Source: Ponticoccus alexandrii (GTDB taxonomy: Bacteria > Pseudomonadota > Alphaproteobacteria > Rhodobacterales > Rhodobacteraceae). From it: a stretch of 64,000 bases of DNA. This document shows, one piece after another, positions 26,230 to 35,142 of this stretch (position 1 is its first letter; each line of letters starts with the position of its first letter). The notes under the pieces are model-generated. The model was given only the letters and a program-made list of their open reading frames with translations. It did not search any database and was not told the origin of the DNA. A program made the position numbers and the translations under genes. The stretch spans positions 2,108,001 to 2,172,000 of the forward strand of contig NZ_CP047166.1 of assembly GCF_016806125.1 (NCBI RefSeq), in the 5' to 3' direction.

Positions 26230-27114
26230 ATGAACGACACGCTCAAGGCCTGTCTCTGGATGACCGGGGCCATCGCCTCTTTCACCACCATGGCCGTAGC
26301 GGGCCGCGCCGTCAGTCTGGACCTCGATACCTTCGAAATCATGTTCTACCGCTCGCTGATCGGCATCTTGATCGTGGTGAGCGTGGCCCGGCTGGCCGGG
26401 ACACTGGGGCAGGTCGACACCCGCAACTTCGGCACCCATGTGGTGCGCAACCTCGGCCATTTCGCCGGGCAGAACCTGTGGTTCTACTCGATCACCGCGA
26501 TCCCGCTGGCGCAGGTCTTCGCGCTGGAATTCACCTCGCCCTTCTGGGTCATGCTGTTGAGCCCCCTCGTGCTGGGCGAGCGCCTGACCGGTAACCGACT
26601 CATCGCCGCCGCGGTGGGCTTCGTCGGCATCCTTATCGTCACCCGCCCCACGCCCGAGACGCTGCAGTTCGGACAACTGACCGCCGCGCTCGCCGCCGTG
26701 GGCTTTGCCGCGTCCGCAGTCTTCACCCGACGTCTGACGCGCACGACGACGATCACCAATATCCTGTTCTGGCTCACCGTCCTGCAGACCACCTTTGGCC
26801 TTGTCTGCGCAGGCTTCGACGGCGACATCGCGCTGCCGAGCCTGGCCAGCCTGCCGTGGGTCGTGGTCATCGCCTTTGCCGGGTTGGTGGCCCATTTCTG
26901 CCTGACCACCGCGCTGAGCCTTGCGCCCGCGACCGTGGTGATGCCGATAGACTTTGCCCGCCTGCCGGTGATCGCCGTGGTGGGCATGATGCTCTACGCA
27001 GAGCCGCTGGACCGTTATGTCTTCCTTGGGGCGGCCCTGATCTTTGGCGCCAATTACGCCAATATCACCTATGAAACCCGCCGGGCGCGGGCGGCGCGAT
27101 CCGCTGTCACTTAG
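26230..27114 (+). CDS. EamA/DMT-family exporter
   Basis: A 294-residue protein with ten membrane segments in two EamA halves (about 5-135 and 150-285). The first half ends with EFTSPFWVMLLSPLVLGERLTGNRL, the second with FARLPVIAVVGMMLYAEPLD, both standard for the drug/metabolite transporter family. Substrate unknown. GGAAGG lies upstream of the ATG. The preceding 223 bases hold no gene. Confidence 0.9.
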   Translation: MNDTLKACLWMTGAIASFTTMAVAGRAVSLDLDTFEIMFYRSLIGILIVVSVARLAGTLGQVDTRNFGTHVVRNLGHFAGQNLWFYSITAIPLAQVFALEFTSPFWVMLLSPLVLGERLTGNRLIAAAVGFVGILIVTRPTPETLQFGQLTAALAAVGFAASAVFTRRLTRTTTITNILFWLTVLQTTFGLVCAGFDGDIALPSLASLPWVVVIAFAGLVAHFCLTTALSLAPATVVMPIDFARLPVIAVVGMMLYAEPLDRYVFLGAALIFGANYANITYETRRARAARSAVT

Positions 27115-27142
27115 ATGTGACGTTACGTTTGCGCCATCATCC

Positions 27143-27157
27143 TTGACGTCCCGTCAA
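27143..27157. promoter_or_regulatory. Inverted repeat upstream of the FadL-family gene
   Basis: TTGACG-TCC-CGTCAA, perfect six-base arms, just upstream of a promoter-like TTGACC (27161-27166) and TAGCGT (27185-27190) with an 18-base spacer. Candidate regulator site for the porin gene. Confidence 0.45.
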
Positions 27158-27234
27158 AGATTGACCGGACAGACTGCGGTCTCCTAGCGTAGGGTTCAGG
27201 AGACTTCCCAACGCTCGGGATGAGGGACAAAACA

Positions 27235-28494
27235 ATGAACAAATTCATAGCCGGGGCCGTCTTGGCCCTTCTGTCATCGCAGGCCCATGCCGCCGGTCTC
27301 GACCGTTCGGGGCAAAGCATCGCGTCCATCTTTGCCGCCGACGGCACCGCCAGCCTGAGCTTCGGCTACGTGATGCCCAGCGTCACCGGCACGGACAGTC
27401 GGGGCGCTGATTACGACGTGGGCGAATCCTACACCCAGACCGCGATCACCTACACCAATGCGCTCAAGGGAACCGGCTTCAACTACTCGCTGATCTTCGA
27501 CCAGCCCTATGGCGCTAACGTCGACTACGACGCCAACCCGGCGACCTCGAACCTTGGCGGTACCATGGCCGACCTCGACTCGCGGGCGCTGACCGTGATC
27601 GGGCGCTACAAGTTCGGCGAGCGCTTCAGCATCTTCGGCGGCATCGGCGTCGAGCGGATCGAGGCCGACGTCGCCCTGAACGGTCTGAGCTACGCGGGCG
27701 CGATCTCGACCGCGGCGGTCGCCTCGACCGTGCCGGGGCTGGACCCGACCTTGCTGGGCGCCGCGCTGTCGGGCAGCGCCGCGGCGGCGACGGCCATCGA
27801 CAGCACCTATGGCGCGGGAACGACTGCCGCATTGGGCAGCGCCGTGGCGACCACCTCGGGCAATTTTCTTGGCACCGGCGGCTATACCTTCGCCATGGAC
27901 CAGTCGACCAAGCCGACCTACCTGATCGGCGCCGCCTACGAGATCCCGGATATCGCGCTGCGGATCTCGGGGACCTACCGCTTCCAGACCGAGCACAGCG
28001 CCGATACCACCGAAGAGCTGCTGGGCCGCACGGTGCGCGACTCGGTCGATTTCGTCTCGCCGGCCAGCTTCAACCTCGACTTCCAGACCGGCATCATGGA
28101 GGGCACCCTGCTGACCGCCTCCTACCGCTGGACCGACTTCTCGGCGGTGGACATCGTGCCGACGGCACTGGGGTCCGACCTTGTGAACCTCGACGACGGG
28201 CACCGCTATACGCTGGGCGTGGCGCGCCGCTTCTCGGAGAGCTTCGCGGGGTCGATGAGTATCAGCTACGAGCCCGAGAACGACAACGAAACGGTGTCCC
28301 CGCTGGGGCCGACCGACGGGCTCTGGGGCGTTTCGCTCGCGGGTCAGTACAGCAGCGGCGCGCTGAAGATCTCGGGCGGGCTGAATTATTCGTGGCTGGG
28401 CGATGCCGTGGCCGGTGTAGCCGAGCGCCCCGCCGCCAGCTTCGAGGACAACCACGCGGTCGGTATCGGGTTCAAGGCCGAGATGGTGTTCTGA
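27235..28494 (+). CDS. FadL/TodX-family outer-membrane transporter
   Basis: A 419-residue outer-membrane protein with signal peptide (MNKFIAGAVLALLSSQAHA) and the N-terminal hatch sequence AGLDRSGQSIASIFA, typical of the alphaproteobacterial OMPP1/FadL family. Alternating beta-strand patterns run through the rest and the last residue is Phe (AEMVF), as expected for BAM-assembled barrels. It imports long-chain fatty acids or other hydrophobic compounds. ATG at 27235 has GAGGG upstream. An Ala/Ser/Gly-rich loop (about 165-215) looks like an extracellular insertion. Confidence 0.88.
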   Translation: MNKFIAGAVLALLSSQAHAAGLDRSGQSIASIFAADGTASLSFGYVMPSVTGTDSRGADYDVGESYTQTAITYTNALKGTGFNYSLIFDQPYGANVDYDANPATSNLGGTMADLDSRALTVIGRYKFGERFSIFGGIGVERIEADVALNGLSYAGAISTAAVASTVPGLDPTLLGAALSGSAAAATAIDSTYGAGTTAALGSAVATTSGNFLGTGGYTFAMDQSTKPTYLIGAAYEIPDIALRISGTYRFQTEHSADTTEELLGRTVRDSVDFVSPASFNLDFQTGIMEGTLLTASYRWTDFSAVDIVPTALGSDLVNLDDGHRYTLGVARRFSESFAGSMSISYEPENDNETVSPLGPTDGLWGVSLAGQYSSGALKISGGLNYSWLGDAVAGVAERPAASFEDNHAVGIGFKAEMVF

Positions 28495-28518
28495 TCGTCG
28501 CCATCGGGTGAAATGGAG

Positions 28519-28551
28519 AGAACCCTCGCGGGCCGCCCGCGAGGGTTCTTT
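28519..28551 (+). terminator. Strong intrinsic terminator after the FadL-family gene
   Basis: Perfect 14-bp stem AGAACCCTCGCGGG / CCCGCGAGGGTTCT with a three-base loop, followed by TTC. Confidence 0.88.
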
Positions 28552-28672
28552 CATGGCGGCGCAGGACCAGGACAAGGGGTTGCGTCGCCGCCCCGGCGCA
28601 AGGCGACCGGACCGGGTCCTTCTTTCATCGCCATCGCTTCCCGGACCAATGGCGCGGCAATGGCGGCCGGAC

Positions 28673-28725
28673 GGGGGCTCTGCCCCCGGACCCCCGGGAT
28701 ATTTCGGGACAGAAGAAGATGGGGG
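28673..28725 (+). repeat. Dispersed intergenic repeat, copy B
   Basis: GGGGGCTCTGCCCCC, then CCCCCGGGATATTTCGGGAC and AGAAGAAGATGGG. Same layout as the copies at 2281, 43841 and 63347. The rest of the 28552-28928 interval has no gene that I recognise; two overlapping frames there have no motif or ribosome binding site. Confidence 0.72.
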
Positions 28726-28928
28726 CAGATCCGACCCGGGCGCCGCGGTCGGGCCCCGCGATGGTCTGGCGGAGCGGCCTGCGGGATCAGGCCACAGTGC
28801 ACCCTGCGGTGGCGGGTGCAGGCCGGGACCGGCAGTGGTGACGACTTTCTGTCGTGGGTCGTGGAGGATCGGCGTCAAAGCGCAGAATCCGGGTCGTCAA
28901 GTGCGTATGAGCCTGCCAGAGAGGGGCC

Positions 28929-29828
28929 ATGACATCCCCGACGCTCTCTGCCCGCGCATGGGCGCAACTGGCTCTGCTTGGTCTCATCTGGGGCGGATCC
29001 TTCCTTGCCATCCGCACCGCGCTTGACGAAATCCCGCCGCTGACCTCGGTGCTGTTCCGCACCGCCATCGCCGCTGCGATCCTCTGGCCCATCGTGCTGC
29101 TGCGCGGCCTTCCGCTGCCCCGCAGCCCGCGTCCCCTGATCGGGCTGCTGGTCATGGGGCTGTTGAACAACGTCATTCCCTTCTCGCTGATGGCCTGGGG
29201 GCAGATGTACATTCCCACCGGGCTGACCTCTATCCTCAACGCCAACAGCGCGGTCTTCGGGGTGCTGGTCGCGGCGCTTCTGCTGGCAGACGAGCGGCTG
29301 ACGCTGCGCAAGACCGCCGGGGTGCTGCTGGGCTTTGCCGGGGTCGTGATCGCCATCGGCCCGACGCAGTTGCTGGCGCTGGACCTGACCTCTCTGGCGC
29401 AGCTGGCGGTCGTCGCGGGCACGCTGTCCTATGCCTTCGCCGGAGTCTGGGCGCGCAAACGGCTGGGCGGCCTGCCGCCGCTGGTCTCGGCCGCCGGCAT
29501 GCTGACCGCCTCGAGCCTGATCATGCTGCCCCTCGTGCTGGTCATGGACGGGCCGCCCCGGCTGGCCCTGTCGGCGGTCACATGGGGCGCCATCGCCTAT
29601 TACGCCGCGGTCGCCACGGCGCTGGCCTACCTGCTGTACTACCGCGTGCTTGCGGTGGCGGGTTCTGGCAATGTCATGCTGGTGACGCTGCTGATCCCGC
29701 CTGTCGCCATCACGCTGGGCGCACTGGTGCGGGACGAGACGCTGGCGCCCACCGCCTACCTTGGCTTCGCGCTGCTGGCGGCGGGGCTGACGGTGCTGGG
29801 CTCGGGGCGGCGACCCAAGAGGGTTTGA
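28929..29828 (+). CDS. EamA/DMT-family exporter
   Basis: A 299-residue, ten-segment DMT protein, distinct from the one at 26230. It has the hallmark WGGSFLAIRTAL at the first segment, PFSLMAWGQMYIPTGLTSILNANSAVFGVLVAALLLADE across segments 3-4, and a second EamA half ending PPVAITLGALVRDETL. Probable export of amino acids or similar metabolites. GAGGGG upstream of the ATG. Confidence 0.9.
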   Translation: MTSPTLSARAWAQLALLGLIWGGSFLAIRTALDEIPPLTSVLFRTAIAAAILWPIVLLRGLPLPRSPRPLIGLLVMGLLNNVIPFSLMAWGQMYIPTGLTSILNANSAVFGVLVAALLLADERLTLRKTAGVLLGFAGVVIAIGPTQLLALDLTSLAQLAVVAGTLSYAFAGVWARKRLGGLPPLVSAAGMLTASSLIMLPLVLVMDGPPRLALSAVTWGAIAYYAAVATALAYLLYYRVLAVAGSGNVMLVTLLIPPVAITLGALVRDETLAPTAYLGFALLAAGLTVLGSGRRPKRV

Positions 29829-29885
29829 CGCGCGCGCACGGGCAGAATATCCCCCAGCCGACCCAATCTGTTCCGGACCACGCCC

Positions 29886-30743
29886 ATGCTTTATCCCGAC
29901 GCCCGCGCCTGGCGCCATGCCCCGCAAAAGCGTGTTGTCCTCTTTGCCATGTCGGGGCTGGGCAAGACCCATGTCTCGACCCGGCTGCGCGACAGCGGCG
30001 ACTGGTTCCACTACTCGATCGATTACCGCATCGGCACCCGCTACATGGGCGAGTACATCGCCGACAACGCCAAGGCGCAGGCCATGCAGGTGCCGTTCCT
30101 GCGCGATCTGCTGATGACGGATTCGATCTACATCGGCTCGAACCTCAGCTTCGACAATCTCAACGCCGTCTCGACCTACCTCGGCAAGCCGGGCGACCCC
30201 GCCAAGGGCGGCCTGTCGATGGCAGAGTATCGCCGCCGCCAGTCGCAGTTCGAACGGGCCGAGCGGCAGGCGCTGCTGGATACGGGGTATTTCATCACCC
30301 GCGCGCAGGATCTTTACGGCTACCCGCATTTCGTCTGCGACACCGGCGGGTCGATCTGCGAATGGGTCGACCCGGCCAACCCCGAGGACCCGATCCTGAA
30401 AGAGCTGGCCTCGCAGGCGCTGCTGGTCTGGATTCGCGGCAGCGAGGACCATACCGCAGAGCTGATCCGCCGCTTCGACAAGGCGCCGAAGCCCATGGCC
30501 TACCGGCCCGACTTCCTTGCCGCCGCATGGGCGCGCTACCTGTCGGAAACCGGGCTGGCCGAGGCCGAGGTCGACCCCGATGCCTTCATCCGCTGGACCT
30601 ACGCGCAGGCGCTGGCCCACCGCCAGCCGCTGTACGAAGAGATGGCCGCGCGCTGGGGCGTCACGGTCGAGGCCGCCGACATGGCCCGGGTGCAGAATGC
30701 CGGGGATTTCGAGGCGGTGGTCGCCGAGGCCCTGCCCGGCTGA
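29886..30743 (+). CDS. P-loop ATPase/kinase-like protein of unknown function
   Basis: A 285-residue soluble protein. The N-terminal strand and P-loop VVLFAMSGLGKTHVS is a Walker A variant (GLGKT). Other features are the helical RRRQSQFERAERQALLDTG and YPHFVCDTGGSICEWVD, where CDTGGS could be the acidic base or Walker B substitute. It resembles a Rhodobacterales ATPase of undescribed role, often located before metA. Acts probably in the cytoplasm on a small substrate; no experimentally known relative comes to mind. Confidence 0.7.
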   Translation: MLYPDARAWRHAPQKRVVLFAMSGLGKTHVSTRLRDSGDWFHYSIDYRIGTRYMGEYIADNAKAQAMQVPFLRDLLMTDSIYIGSNLSFDNLNAVSTYLGKPGDPAKGGLSMAEYRRRQSQFERAERQALLDTGYFITRAQDLYGYPHFVCDTGGSICEWVDPANPEDPILKELASQALLVWIRGSEDHTAELIRRFDKAPKPMAYRPDFLAAAWARYLSETGLAEAEVDPDAFIRWTYAQALAHRQPLYEEMAARWGVTVEAADMARVQNAGDFEAVVAEALPG

Positions 30744-30804
30744 GGACCACGCACCGCGCCTCGCCTTGGCGCCTTGCCCCTCTGCCCCCCATCGCCTATC
30801 TGTC

Positions 30805-30824
30805 GGTCCTGTCAATTCAGGACC
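30805..30824 (+). promoter_or_regulatory. Hairpin directly upstream of the metA start
   Basis: GGTCCTG-N6-CAGGACC, perfect seven-base arms, ending six bases before the metA ATG. There is no normal Shine-Dalgarno in this space, so the hairpin occupies the ribosome-binding region. Confidence 0.5.
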
Positions 30825-30830
30825 ATCCCC

Positions 30831-31760
30831 ATGCCCATCAAGCTGCCTTCCGACCTGCCCGCCTTCAACGTCCTCACCCGCGAGGGCGTCATGGTCATGG
30901 CAGAGGAGACCGCGGCGCGGCAGGATATCCGGCCCCTGCGCATCGGTTTGCTGAACCTGATGCCCAAGAAGATCCAGACCGAGAACCAGTTTGCCCGGCT
31001 GATCGGCGCCACGCCCCTGCAGATCGAGCTTTCGCTGATCCGCATGAGCGAGCACCAGACCAAGAACACCGCTGCCGAGCACATGGAGACCTTCTATCGC
31101 CCCTTCGCAGAGGTGGCCGATACGGGCGAGAAGTTCGACGGGCTGATCATCACCGGCGCGCCCATCGAGCATCTGCCCTTCGCAGAGGTCACCTATTGGG
31201 AAGAACTGACCCGCGTCTTCGACTGGACGCAGGGTCACGTGCAGTCGACCTTCGGTGTCTGCTGGGGCGGCATGGCGATGATCCACCACTTCCACGGCGT
31301 GCAGAAACACATGCTGGACGCCAAGGCCTTTGGCGCGGTGCGGCACCGCAACTGCGATCCGGCCTCGCCCTACCTGCGCGGCTTCTCGGACGACATGGTG
31401 ATCCCGGTCTCGCGCTGGACGGAACTGAAGCGCAGCGAAATCGAGGCGGCGGGGCTGAAGATCCTGATCGACAGCGATGAAACCGGCCCCTGCCTCGTCG
31501 AGGACCCGGACCATCGCGCGCTTTATATCTTCAACCACCTCGAATACGACTCGGGTACGTTGAAGGAAGAATACGACCGCGACGTGGCCTCTGGAAAACC
31601 GATCAACGTACCCGCGAACTACTACCCGGGAGACGATCCGACCCAAAGGCCGCAGAACCGCTGGCGCAGCCATGCGCATTTGCTTTACGGCAACTGGATC
31701 AACCAGATCTACCAGTCGACGCCCTACGATCTGGCCTCGATCGGCAAGGCGGACCGGTGA
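30831..31760 (+). CDS. metA: Homoserine O-acyltransferase MetA, predicted acetyl-CoA type
   Basis: First step of methionine synthesis from homoserine, 309 residues. The catalytic Cys144 is in [13 protein letters not shown]; the His/Glu pair lies in YIFNHLEYD. Specificity is set in the family by the residue after GAP-x: Gly (E. coli, succinyl-CoA) or Glu (Bacillus, acetyl-CoA). Here [13 protein letters not shown] has Glu113, so I predict acetyl-CoA as donor despite the usual 'O-succinyltransferase' label. The stop overlaps the next ATG by one base. Confidence 0.92.
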   Translation: MPIKLPSDLPAFNVLTREGVMVMAEETAARQDIRPLRIGLLNLMPKKIQTENQFARLIGATPLQIELSLIRMSEHQTKNTAAEHMETFYRPFAEVADTGEKFDGLIITGAPIEHLPFAEVTYWEELTRVFDWTQGHVQSTFGVCWGGMAMIHHFHGVQKHMLDAKAFGAVRHRNCDPASPYLRGFSDDMVIPVSRWTELKRSEIEAAGLKILIDSDETGPCLVEDPDHRALYIFNHLEYDSGTLKEEYDRDVASGKPINVPANYYPGDDPTQRPQNRWRSHAHLLYGNWINQIYQSTPYDLASIGKADR

Positions 31761-32725
31761 TGTCGAAACTCCTGCTGGCGGCGCTCCTGCTGCTGGCGGG
31801 GCTTGTCGGGGTCACGCTGCTGCGGGCCGCCGCGCGCGAGCGGGCGGCAGAGGCGGAGTATCCGCCCGACGGCGATTTCGTCACTATCGAGGGCCACCGG
31901 GTGCATTACACGGTGACCGGCGAAGGCCCGGACCTCGTGCTGATTCACGGCGCCTCGGGCAACCTGCGCGACATGACCTTCGGTCTGGCGGAACGGCTGG
32001 CGACGGACTACCGCGTGATCGCCTTCGACCGGCCCGGGCTGGGCTACACCGACCGCTTCGACGCGGATGGTGCCTCTATCGGCGTGCAGGCGGCGCTGCT
32101 TGTGCGTGCCGCCGCGCTGCTGGGCGCCGACCGTCCGGTGGTCATGGGTCAGTCCTACGGCGGCGCCGTGGCGCTGGCATGGGCGGTGAACCACCCCAAG
32201 ACGCTGTCGGCGCTGGTGCTGGTGGCGGCGCCCTCCTACCCTTGGGAAGGCGGGTTGCCGAGGCTCTACAAGGTCAATGCGCATCCTGTCTTTGGCCCGC
32301 TGGCGATCCCCTTCCTGACCGCATGGGTGCCGCAGTCCTACGTTGACCGCGCCGTGGCTGGCGTCTTCGAGCCGCAGCAGGAGCCGCCGGGCTATGCCGC
32401 CCACATCGGCGCGCCGCTGACCCTGCGCCGCCACAGCCTGCGCGAAAACGCCCTGCAGCGGGCCAGCCTGAAGGGTGAACTGGCGGCCCTGTCCCGGCGC
32501 TACGACAGTCTCGATCTGCCCATCGAGATCGTCCACGGCACGGCGGACACGACCGTGGCGCTGTCCATCCACTCGCAGCGCATGGCGCAAGAGTTGCCCG
32601 CCGCCAACCTTGTGACGCTGGAGGGGATTGGCCACATGCCGCATCACACCCGCCCCGGGGCCGTGATCGAGGCCATCCACCGCGCGGCGGAGCGCGCCGG
32701 GCTGCGGCCGGACCGGCACCCCTGA
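31760..32725 (+). CDS. Alpha/beta hydrolase with N-terminal membrane anchor
   Basis: A 321-residue hydrolase. Residues 3-24 form a hydrophobic helix (signal anchor), followed by the core: oxyanion HGASGNLRDM, nucleophile elbow VMGQSYGGAVAL (Ser), acidic residue in IVHGTADTTVAL (Asp) and His in GIGHMPHH. The triad is complete, so it should be an active esterase, epoxide hydrolase-like or haloperoxidase-like enzyme in the periplasm or at the membrane. Translationally coupled to metA (TGATG). Confidence 0.85.
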   Translation: MSKLLLAALLLLAGLVGVTLLRAAARERAAEAEYPPDGDFVTIEGHRVHYTVTGEGPDLVLIHGASGNLRDMTFGLAERLATDYRVIAFDRPGLGYTDRFDADGASIGVQAALLVRAAALLGADRPVVMGQSYGGAVALAWAVNHPKTLSALVLVAAPSYPWEGGLPRLYKVNAHPVFGPLAIPFLTAWVPQSYVDRAVAGVFEPQQEPPGYAAHIGAPLTLRRHSLRENALQRASLKGELAALSRRYDSLDLPIEIVHGTADTTVALSIHSQRMAQELPAANLVTLEGIGHMPHHTRPGAVIEAIHRAAERAGLRPDRHP

Positions 32726-32812
32726 CAGCTCGGCCTCCTGCGCCAAACGGTTTGCGTTAACCCGCTTAACATCCCATATTACCCGCTACTTGCACGGCAT
32801 CAGAGGCCCCTC

Positions 32813-33682
32813 ATGACCCTGCCCTTCGACGGCGCCATCTCCGACTTCTTCGAAACCGACGCGCCCCGGCAGGTGCGCGAAGCGATCAAGCGTGCCGACA
32901 AGGACGAGGTGTTGGACCCGGCTTTCCCCTATTCCGACATGCTGGGGCGCAAGCCCTACGAGAAGGACATGGACCGGCTTCAGATCGAACTGGTCAAGCT
33001 GCAGGCCTGGGCCAAGGAAAGCGGCGCGCGCATCGCCATCCTCTTCGAGGGCCGCGACGCCGCCGGCAAGGGCGGTACGATCAAACGCTTCCGAATGAAC
33101 CTCAACCCGCGCGGCGCGCGCGTGGTGGCGCTGTCGAAGCCCTCGGACGTCGAGGCGACGCAGTGGTACTTCCATCGCTACATCGACCACCTGCCCGCCG
33201 CCGGGGAAATCGTGTTCTACGACCGCTCGTGGTACAACCGGGGCGTGGTCGAGAAGGTCTTCGACTTCTGCACCGACGACCAGCGCGATCACTTCTTCGG
33301 GCAGGTGCCGGATTTCGAGAAGATGCTGGTGGACGAGGGCATCCTGCTGTTCAAGATCTGGCTGACGGTGGGCCGGGCCGAACAGCTGCGCCGCTTCCTG
33401 AAACGCGAGAGCGATCCCCTGAAGCAGTGGAAGCTGTCGTGGATCGACGTCGAGGGGCTGAAGCGCTGGGACGCCTATACCGCCGCCATCGCCGAGACGC
33501 TGGAGCGCACGCATACCGCGCAAGCGCCCTGGACGGTAATCCGGTCCGACGACAAGAAACGCGCCCGGCTAGAGGCGATCCGCCACGTTTTGTTGCAGAT
33601 CGACTATGCCCGCAAGGCGCCCAAGGCCGTGGGCCAGCCCGACCCGAAGATCATCGGCGGGCCAGACCTCTGGCATGGGTGA
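32813..33682 (+). CDS. ppk2: Polyphosphate kinase 2
   Basis: A 289-residue class I PPK2. Walker [17 protein letters not shown], lid Arg region, and Walker B-like [17 protein letters not shown] are intact, as is [25 protein letters not shown]. It uses polyphosphate to phosphorylate GDP or ADP. Followed closely by a TetR regulator, which may or may not control it. Confidence 0.93.
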   Translation: MTLPFDGAISDFFETDAPRQVREAIKRADKDEVLDPAFPYSDMLGRKPYEKDMDRLQIELVKLQAWAKESGARIAILFEGRDAAGKGGTIKRFRMNLNPRGARVVALSKPSDVEATQWYFHRYIDHLPAAGEIVFYDRSWYNRGVVEKVFDFCTDDQRDHFFGQVPDFEKMLVDEGILLFKIWLTVGRAEQLRRFLKRESDPLKQWKLSWIDVEGLKRWDAYTAAIAETLERTHTAQAPWTVIRSDDKKRARLEAIRHVLLQIDYARKAPKAVGQPDPKIIGGPDLWHG

Positions 33683-33696
33683 GGACATCCTCTGAG

Positions 33697-34314
33697 ATGG
33701 GTAAACGCGGCTACCATCACGGCAACCTTCGGCAGGCGCTGGTCGACGCGGCCCTGCGCCTGATCGAGGAAAAGGGCCCGACCGGCTTTACCCTGTCAGA
33801 GGCGGCAAAGCTGGCGGGCGTGACCCCGGCGGCGGTCTACCGACACTTCGCCGGGCGCGAGGACCTGATCGCCGAAGCCGCCCGGCAGGGCTACGGGATA
33901 TTCGCCGACGTGATGCAGTTCGCCTATGACAAGGGCCAGCCCTCGGCGCTGGCCGCCTTCGAGTCGACGGGTCGCGCCTATCTGGCCTTTGCCCGCCGCT
34001 ATCCGGGCCACTATATCGCGATGTTCGAAAGCGGCATCTCGGTGAACCACTCGCCGGACCTGGCCGCAATATCCGCCAAGGCGCGCGGGGTGCTGGAGAA
34101 GGCGGCCAGTGACCTGTCGCAGCACATCCCGCCGGAAAAGCGCCCGCCGCCGCAGATGGTATCCTCGCACATCTGGGCCCTGTCGCACGGCGTGGTGGAA
34201 CTCTTCGCGCGGAACTCTCCCGGCACCCGCGCGCCCTTCCCACCCGAGGACCTGCTGGAATCCGGCATCGGCATCTACCTGCGCGGTCTTGGCCTTTTGC
34301 CGCCCGACAATTGA
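33697..34314 (+). CDS. TetR-family regulator
   Basis: A 205-residue TetR repressor. The N-terminal HTH (KRGYHHGNLRQALVDAALRLIEEKG, LSEAAKLAGVTPAAVYRHFAGREDLIAEAA) is complete and the C-terminal ligand domain is helical, with the YHHGNLR start common in fatty-acid or lipid-related TetR proteins. ATG at 33697 is 14 bases after ppk2 and follows a weak GAG. Target unknown. Confidence 0.9.
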   Translation: MGKRGYHHGNLRQALVDAALRLIEEKGPTGFTLSEAAKLAGVTPAAVYRHFAGREDLIAEAARQGYGIFADVMQFAYDKGQPSALAAFESTGRAYLAFARRYPGHYIAMFESGISVNHSPDLAAISAKARGVLEKAASDLSQHIPPEKRPPPQMVSSHIWALSHGVVELFARNSPGTRAPFPPEDLLESGIGIYLRGLGLLPPDN

Positions 34315-34437
34315 ACGGCGCGCGCCCCCGGCCTTGCCAAGCCACCGGGGCGCTCGTTATCTAGGGCACGACGGCGCGGCGCCCGGTGCGGGCTTCGCGC
34401 CATCGGCCAGCCACCAACGACGACCGAAAGTGACACA

Positions 34438-35136
34438 ATGGCCCAATCCGTCAGCCCCGGCACGCGCGCCTATTACGCCCTGATGTCCAACCTGCCCGGA
34501 CGGCGCGGCCTGCGGTATCTGCGCAAGCTCAGCCGCAGCCGCCACGACGAGGTTCAGGCCGCCTTCGAGGCCGCGCTGGAGGCGGCGCGCGGGAAGACCT
34601 GCATCGACCTCGGCGCCAATGTCGGGGTCTTCAGCCAGCGTATGGCGCAGGTGGCGGCCAAGGTCTATGCCTTCGAGCCCGATCCATGGACGGCGGCCCA
34701 ACTGCGCGAGACCCTGCGGGACTGCAACAATATCGAGGTGATCGAGGCCGCCGCCGGGATCGCACCGGGCCGGATGCCGCTGTATCGGTCCGAGAAATTC
34801 GACAGCGATCCGCGCAAGGGCTCTTTGTCCTCGACGCTGCTGGCCGCGAAGAGCAATGTTTCGGATACCCCCGTGGCCGAAGTCGAAGTGCGCGATTTCC
34901 CTGCGTTCCTGCGCGACCTCGACAGCGATATCGCCCTGCTCAAGATCGACATCGAAGGCGGCGAGGTCGCCCTGCTAGAGGCGCTTCTTGACGATCCCGT
35001 GGCGCAGCGCATCGACTTCATCTTTGTCGAGACCCACGAAACCAAGCTGCCGCCGGATCTGGTGGCGCGCTCCCGCGCCCTGCGCAAGCGGGTCAGCCGT
35101 ATGGCCCGGCCCAGGGTGGATATGGACTGGGTCTGA
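34438..35136 (+). CDS. FkbM-family methyltransferase
   Basis: A 232-residue SAM-dependent methyltransferase. SAM motif I reads TCIDLGANVGVFSQRMAQ with the acidic end VYAFEPDPWTAAQLRE; the FkbM box ALLKIDIEGGEVALLEALLDD is intact. These enzymes often O-methylate sugars of surface polysaccharides; the two glycosyltransferase genes next door fit that. Confidence 0.88.
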   Translation: MAQSVSPGTRAYYALMSNLPGRRGLRYLRKLSRSRHDEVQAAFEAALEAARGKTCIDLGANVGVFSQRMAQVAAKVYAFEPDPWTAAQLRETLRDCNNIEVIEAAAGIAPGRMPLYRSEKFDSDPRKGSLSSTLLAAKSNVSDTPVAEVEVRDFPAFLRDLDSDIALLKIDIEGGEVALLEALLDDPVAQRIDFIFVETHETKLPPDLVARSRALRKRVSRMARPRVDMDWV

Positions 35137-35142
35137 CCCCGG

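Noticed and set aside
30744-30830. SAM-II riboswitch before metA
   Set aside because: This is a usual place for it in Alphaproteobacteria, but the conserved core and pseudoknot segments are absent; only a plain hairpin is seen.
32757-32769. TTAA-CCCGC-TTAA upstream of ppk2 as a CtrA site
   Set aside because: The half-sites are separated by five bases, not seven, so spacing is wrong for CtrA.
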